In this document: one piece after another, positions 58,389 through 64,000 of the stretch
Layout of the letters: each line of letters opens with the position of its first letter
Position numbering within the stretch: the first letter of the stretch is position 1
From: Parasponia andersonii
Lineage: Eukaryota > Streptophyta > Magnoliopsida > Rosales > Cannabaceae
Length of the DNA: 64,000 bases
Direction of reading: 5' to 3'
Assembly: GCA_002914805.1 (NCBI GenBank)
Contig: JXTB01000140.1
Location: forward strand, 190,736-254,735
Notes under the pieces: model-generated
The model's database searches: none
What the model saw: only the letters and a program-made list of their open reading frames with translations
What the model was told of the DNA's origin: nothing
Program-made: the position numbers and the translations under genes

Positions 58389-61300
58389 GCAAGCTTACTC
58401 ATGATTCCAAATCTTGTAACATTACGCCTTGGAGTTACTTTCAAGAATATAGAATCACCAGTACCGAACTCTACCGCATGTCTTTTCGGGTCAGCATAAC
58501 TCTTCTGGCAACTCTGGGTTTCTTTGAGTCTCTCTTGGATGTCCTTGATCTTCTCAGTAGTCTCCTAAATCAACTCAGGTCCAAGAGTAACACACTTTTC
58601 AGATTCTGCCTAACACAAAGGTAATCTACATGGCCTCTCATATAACACCTCATATAGAGCCACACCCACACGGGTTTGGTAACTGTTATTATAAGCAAAC
58701 TCCACCAAAGGAATATAATTATTCTAGTTCCCACCAAAGTCCAATATGCAACAACATAGCATGTCTTCAAGAACCTAAATGGTCCTTTCAGAATAACCAT
58801 CTATCACTAGATGAACTGTATTGATATTCAACTACGTACCCAATGTTTTCTATAAGGCTTTCCAAGACTTAAAAGTAAACCTTAGATCTCTGTCAGAGAC
58901 TATACTTGAAGGCACACCATGTAAATGTATGATATTCTCCACATATAGTCTACTAAGCTTAGTAAGTAAGTAGTCCATCTAGATCGGTATAAAGTAAGTA
59001 CTCTTTGTCAACCAATACACTATCACCCAGACTATGTCGTTCTTTCTCAAGGTCTTCGATAAATTGGTCATGAAGTTCATCGTGATCTTATCCCATTTCC
59101 ACTCTGGAATTGGCATTGGTTGAAATAACCCAGTTAGCTTCTGGTATTCAACCTTGACTTGCTAACAAGTTAAGCACTTAGCTACAAAGGTAGCTACATC
59201 CTTCTCCATATCTTTCCATTAATATTTCCTCTTCAAGTCTCGGTATATCTTATCAACACCCAGATATACTGGAACCTTGATTTGTGAGCCTCAGTGAGAA
59301 TGGTTTCTCGAAGATTAGAGTTATTAGCTACAACCAACTATCCACTGAAATATAAGAACTCTTCTCTATTGGTGCTCTAACCATCTAACTGTTCACTATT
59401 TTGAAGTTGGTTCAAGATTGTCCTTAACCTCCTGTCTTGCCACTGACTCTATTAGACAGTTTGGGGAAATGGTGGTGAAATTATAATATTGCTCAAGCAG
59501 GCAACTCCTTCATTCTCAAAGTACTACAAGTTATAGTCACCAATCGTAATTGAGTTCTTCCAGTCTTCAAACACCAGTGCATCTAGTGCACCACAAGGCT
59601 TTCTACTCTGTACATTAACTATAATGTTGGCCTTACTAGGATGAGACTAGAGGTCGAAGTTATAATCCTCTGTATACTCAACCTATCTCCTCTGTCTTAA
59701 ATTCAGATCCTTCTAAATAAAGAGATACTTCAAACTCTTATGATCGAAGAATATATCAAACTTCACATTATACAAGTAATATTGCCAAATCTTCAATGCA
59801 AAGATTACGGGTGCAAGCTCTAAATCATGGGTAGGATAGTTCTTCTCATGTGGCTTCAACTGGAGAGAAGTATAAGCCATAACTTGACCATTTTGCATCA
59901 AGACATATCCCAAACTTGTCTTTGAAGTATCTGTATACACCATATAAGGTTCACTACTATCAGGAACAGTAAGAACAAGTGCGATGATTAAACTCTACTT
60001 CAACCTGACAAAAGCTTCTTTACTTTCGTAACCCCAAATAAACTTAACATCCTTCCTAGTTAACTTGGTGAAAGGTAATGCGATTCTCAAGAAATCTTGC
60101 ACAAAACAGTGGCAGTAGCCTGCCAAACTAAGGAAACTCTATACCTTTATAACTTTTCTCAGTCTCTCCTATACTAGAATAGCTTATATCTTAGCAGGAT
60201 CGACTGATATACCACTATGAGAAATCACATGCCCCAAGAATTTCACTTTTGACATCCAAAAGTCACACTTCGATTTCATGGCATACAACTGATGATCTCT
60301 CAAGGTCTTAAGTACTATCCCTAGATGCTCGGTATTCTTTTCTCCAGTTTTGGTATACACAAAGATGTTTTCAATGAACACATCCATAACATAGTCTAAA
60401 AATGGCCTGAAGATCTGATTCATAGGATCCATAAATGCTGCAAGAGCATTCATCAAACCAAACAGTATTACCAGAAACTCAAAGTGACTATATCGAGTTC
60501 GGAATGATGTCTTAGGTTTATCATCCTCCTTTCAACTAATGATAACCAGATCTTAAGTTAATCTTAGAGAAAAATCTTGAACCAACGAGTTAATCAAACA
60601 ACTCGTCTATCCTTGTAAAAGATATTTGTTCTTCATTGTCAACTGATTCAACTTCCTGTAGTCCACACAAAGTCTCAATAAACTATCAGCTTTCTTTGTA
60701 AACAAGACAGGAGTACCTCAAGGGGAAGTGCTACTATGATTGAAGCCTTTAGAAAGTAGAACATCCAACTGTTCTCTCAATTCTTCCAGCTCAATATGAG
60801 TCATGCGATAGGCTGGAATAGAAATTGGCTGAGTTCCAGGAACTAGTTCAATGTAGAACTCGATCTCCCTATCTGGTGGTAATCCCAATAAGTCTTCAAG
60901 AAACACCGCCGAATACTCACTCACCACCGAAATCCATAGGTCTTGATTGTCTGTCCTCACCTCGCCATCAATAGCAAACAAGTTTCCATAACATTCTAGT
61001 TTCTCTCTTCCACCCATGCACACTTTTAGAACAGGACTAGGCTTTAATGGACTCATTCTAGCTTGCTAGACAATGGGATGTCCATCACTAGGAGAAAGAG
61101 TCACTCGCTTCGTATGACAGTCCACAATGGCTTGATACTTCAACAACCAATCCATACTGAGTATCACATCATACTGTCCCATTGGCAACACAATTAAATC
61201 AGTAAGCAACTTCCTATCATCAATCACAACCCGACAAGAATTACACACACTAGACACATTAGCTACTCATCCCATAGGTGAAACTAATATGAATATATAA

Positions 61301-62761
61301 TCAAAATCATAAAATTCCAACCCCAATAGTTGAGCAAACAATAAAGATATGAATGAATAGAATACACCAGTATCAAACAAAATATGTGCCTAAGAGTGTG
61401 AAATAAGAATCATACCATCAACAACACATCGACCTGTGTGATCCTAAGTGTCATTAGTTCTAGTAAAAGCATGGGCTTGGCTAATCACTTTTCCTTTCCC
61501 CTTGTTGCTTCTTCCCTAACCAAGATGGCTACTGCTAGCTCTTACTACTATATCCATGCCCACCCTAACTCTTTGTAGCCTGAGGAGTCAGAAAACTCTG
61601 AATGAAACACTAAGGACGATACTGATACTGATAAGGCTAAGGAGAAGTAAAACTCTTCAAAATATCTTGTGACTGTTGCGGCCTTGCTTGAGTGTTCTTA
61701 TAAGAAATAGAACCCGACTGGCTCCTCTACGGTTCTCTTTGAGAAAGAGGAGATTTCTACAGACAATGAGGATACTCCTTTTTCCAATGGCCCGGCAGGA
61801 TACAAACAAAACATCCTCCATACAGATTATCTCTGCCACACTCTAAAGAACCATAATTATTCGAGCTTCCACTATTTGAAGTACTTTAGGCTGACCACTG
61901 CCCCTAGTTCCTTATGGTGACTTTCTCATCATTATCTCTCCATTGGTTTCTCAAGGAATTTAATCCCTCTTCGATAGCTGCATAACCACTACAATCTCAG
62001 GAAAAGTATGGAAGGCCTGAGTGCCAATTCTATTGAAAATGTTCCGATTCAGACGACTCCTGAACTTGGTAACTCAATACTTCTCACTAGTACCTAGTTC
62101 AAGGGCAATACTTGCTAACTCAGTAAAGTCCATCAGGTACTTATTCACAATCCTATTACCTTAGATCAAAGTCTCAAACTAGTTCATAACTTCGTCCTAT
62201 TGATCCTCATTAGCATACTGGGCCTTAAAAATCCGTTCAAAGTCTTCTCAAGTTAAATCTACCACATCTTGCATCCGTTTCATTGTCTCCCACCAGTAAA
62301 TGGCATTCCCCATCAAATAGGTAACAACAAACATAATCCAAAACTCAACCAGAGTACCGAGGGCTCGAAAGTACCTCTCCATCTCACGCAACGAAGTAAT
62401 TTCCATGAGAAGTTCTGGTCTCCCATTATACTGCCCTGGCTGGAGGTGCATGAGCTATTGGAGGTGATTTGACTGATCCAACTAACGTTCCCTTAGAGTA
62501 GGAGGATGACAGTATGGCTTGCTCATCTAGGCAAAATGCATGCTACATTGTCTAGATTAGAAAAGAAAAATCCAGACAATGAGGAGATTCAACACCTAGC
62601 TGGTGCCTCAAAACTCTTCTCAGAGGCATTCTTACAAGTCTAAAATAATATGCCAAGCTATTAGTGAGATAATGATGAATGCTTGTTACGAAAACAACTG
62701 CAATCTAGTTTAATAGTGATACGTTTGAGCTGTTAAACTCAAGCTCTAATACCATAATTTC

Positions 62762-64000
62762 TATCATAATCCAAAATCCAGGCTACTAGTAGAAGGGAAA
62801 TTTCACAGAGGTGAAAAATTCCTTAATTTATATAGAAAATGTCTTAAAAGTCTCTGTTCTATAAAACAGTCCATTTAAATAAAATTTTTATAATTTCATC
62901 CTGTGAGCCTCTTCCACAATTCGTATACACTATTGAATATAGATAAAATAAATATAATAAAAAAAAAACTTAGTTTGAAATAAGGTTCAAGTATCATCCT
63001 CATCCACAACAAGAATCAAATATCAGTATGACATATTTGCGCTCACAAATATAAAGAAAGCAGTAATCCTGGTTCTAATGCTAATCCTAAAACAAATAGT
63101 CCCAACACTATAACACACTCTTCTAGCATTACCAAGATAATGAACTACAATGACAGACAACCTCTTAATCCTATTGATCACCCAAATCGCACTAGATATT
63201 ACCTGAGGAGGAGGTAGGGGTGAACATACAATACCCAGTAGGAAAGTAAGTACATCGATGAAAACATTTTAGTGATGGAAAACTCCTATATGGCTAGTTT
63301 AGATCTAAAGCATACATATATATAATCCAAACTGAAAATCTGCATATATATATATATATAAAGCCGTGTAATCAAAACCATCAATCCATATGCACATGAC
63401 ATAAATCAACCAATACCTCTGAACTCTTATCCGTGGAAACTGAGGATAATGGTAATAAGTGTACCTAACAGCCTACTTGACACCTAAGCCAATACCCAGA
63501 GAGGACACTCATGTGTCACCTACCACTTGGAAGGGCAACCGAATTGCCTATGCCTGCCAAATGAGGAGGTAATCAGAAATAACAAACCCTGCTCAGGTTT
63601 TCAAATTCTGCACTAACGGTGGAGAATATAGTGTTATATTGTAAACTCACGATGCTAACACAGTGCTCATGTATGATCCTATGATATGTGCAATACAAAA
63701 CTAAAGTTTGAAAATAATTATGCTTATGTTTTTCAATAAAATAAGCATAATAGGTTTTTACAAAAAAAAAAAATAGGCAACATAACGGCTCTATTTTTTA
63801 TGTACCCAAAATAACATACACTCAACAAGTTCTCAGAGCAATACGGTATATATCATACAATTAGATTCCACCACATATATTCAAATAATTCAAAAACCAT
63901 ATTTGTTCTCATATGATGCAAAAAAATAAGTTTTATTCGAAAACAGTATAAAATGAAAGTAATTAAATCCCTACCTCACAAGAATAGTGATACTATGCTA
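62762..64000 (-). repeat. 5' LTR of the minus-strand Gypsy element, cut by window edge
   Basis: Begins just right of the primer site at 62738-62754 and matches the 3' LTR from its first bases through the 'tatatatatatataaag' tract (63350) and CCTACCTCACAAGAATAG near the window end. About 930 bases of it should lie beyond 64000. Confidence 0.85.

Larger units (their letters stand above)
54376..64000 (-). mobile_element. Ty3/Gypsy fossil with both LTRs (right one cut by window edge)
   Basis: Left (3') LTR 54376-56546; purine-rich tract AAGGAAGGAAGAA (minus strand) just inside; integrase region about 56.6-59.4 kb, interrupted by a 1.43-kb insertion; RNase H with [18 protein letters not shown] at about 59.9 kb; reverse transcriptase with [18 protein letters not shown] and [14 protein letters not shown] at about 60.2-60.5 kb, and a preceding [17 protein letters not shown] stretch at about 60.9 kb; aspartic protease remnant with VILSMDWLLKYQAIVDC at about 61.15 kb; gag with a zinc knuckle at about 61.8 kb and YWWETMKR at about 62.3 kb; primer site TGGTATTAGAGCTTGAG (62754-62738); right (5') LTR from about 62762. 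The integrase C-terminal end resembles chromovirus-type elements. More than ten interruptions. Confidence 0.87.

Overview
The window is plant nuclear DNA, almost certainly from a eudicot. It is AT-rich and carries a multi-exon ABCB/MDR transporter gene with GT-AG introns, embedded in layered LTR-retrotransposon remains (Ty3/Gypsy, Ty1/Copia and a GC-rich gag-like element), DNA-transposon traces and a SINE. The species cannot be named from the sequence. Only one host gene looks intact.

Layout. Bases 1-5079 (minus strand) hold seven exons of an ABCB15-like full transporter; about 1,152 codons are open and the last part lies beyond the left edge. Its 5' flank (5080 to about 6540) contains a SINE with 19-bp target-site duplications and a decayed MITE. 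A solo Gypsy-type LTR (7579-9346) and an AT-rich block follow. From 11962 to 20730 there is a composite retroelement region bounded by 244-bp inverted repeats. It holds a gag-like domain of the putative gypsy-type transposon family, a Tat-like Gypsy pol, and an antisense coiled-coil reading frame. From 20731 to 28810 there are an ABCB 5'-flank copy, a CACTA-like end, transposon subterminal repeats and a broken Copia element. From 28821 to about 29660 lies a second copy of ABCB exon 1 with its 5' flank. LTR and Copia remains fill 29663-39811. A relic of ABCB intron 4 lies at 39812-39966, then a minus-strand Copia fossil to about 45006. A GC-rich gag-like element covers 45802 to about 51170. A plus-strand ABCB pseudogene with its own 5' flank sits at about 51171-52451. 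The right end is a minus-strand Gypsy element (from 54376) nested in an older LTR.

How it fits together. The host component is an ABCB cluster that was duplicated in both orientations and then largely destroyed by transposons. Copies of the 5' flank, exon 1, exon 3 and intron 4 are scattered among the insertions. Because the 28.8-29.7 kb copy lacks the SINE and the MITE, it serves as a natural empty site for both. The virus-like elements are treated as fossils: all carry breaks. I found no CRISPR, rRNA or functional tRNA gene. I do not see a clear undescribed system; the most unusual structures are the inverted-repeat-bounded composite at 12-20.7 kb and the shredded bidirectional ABCB cluster.
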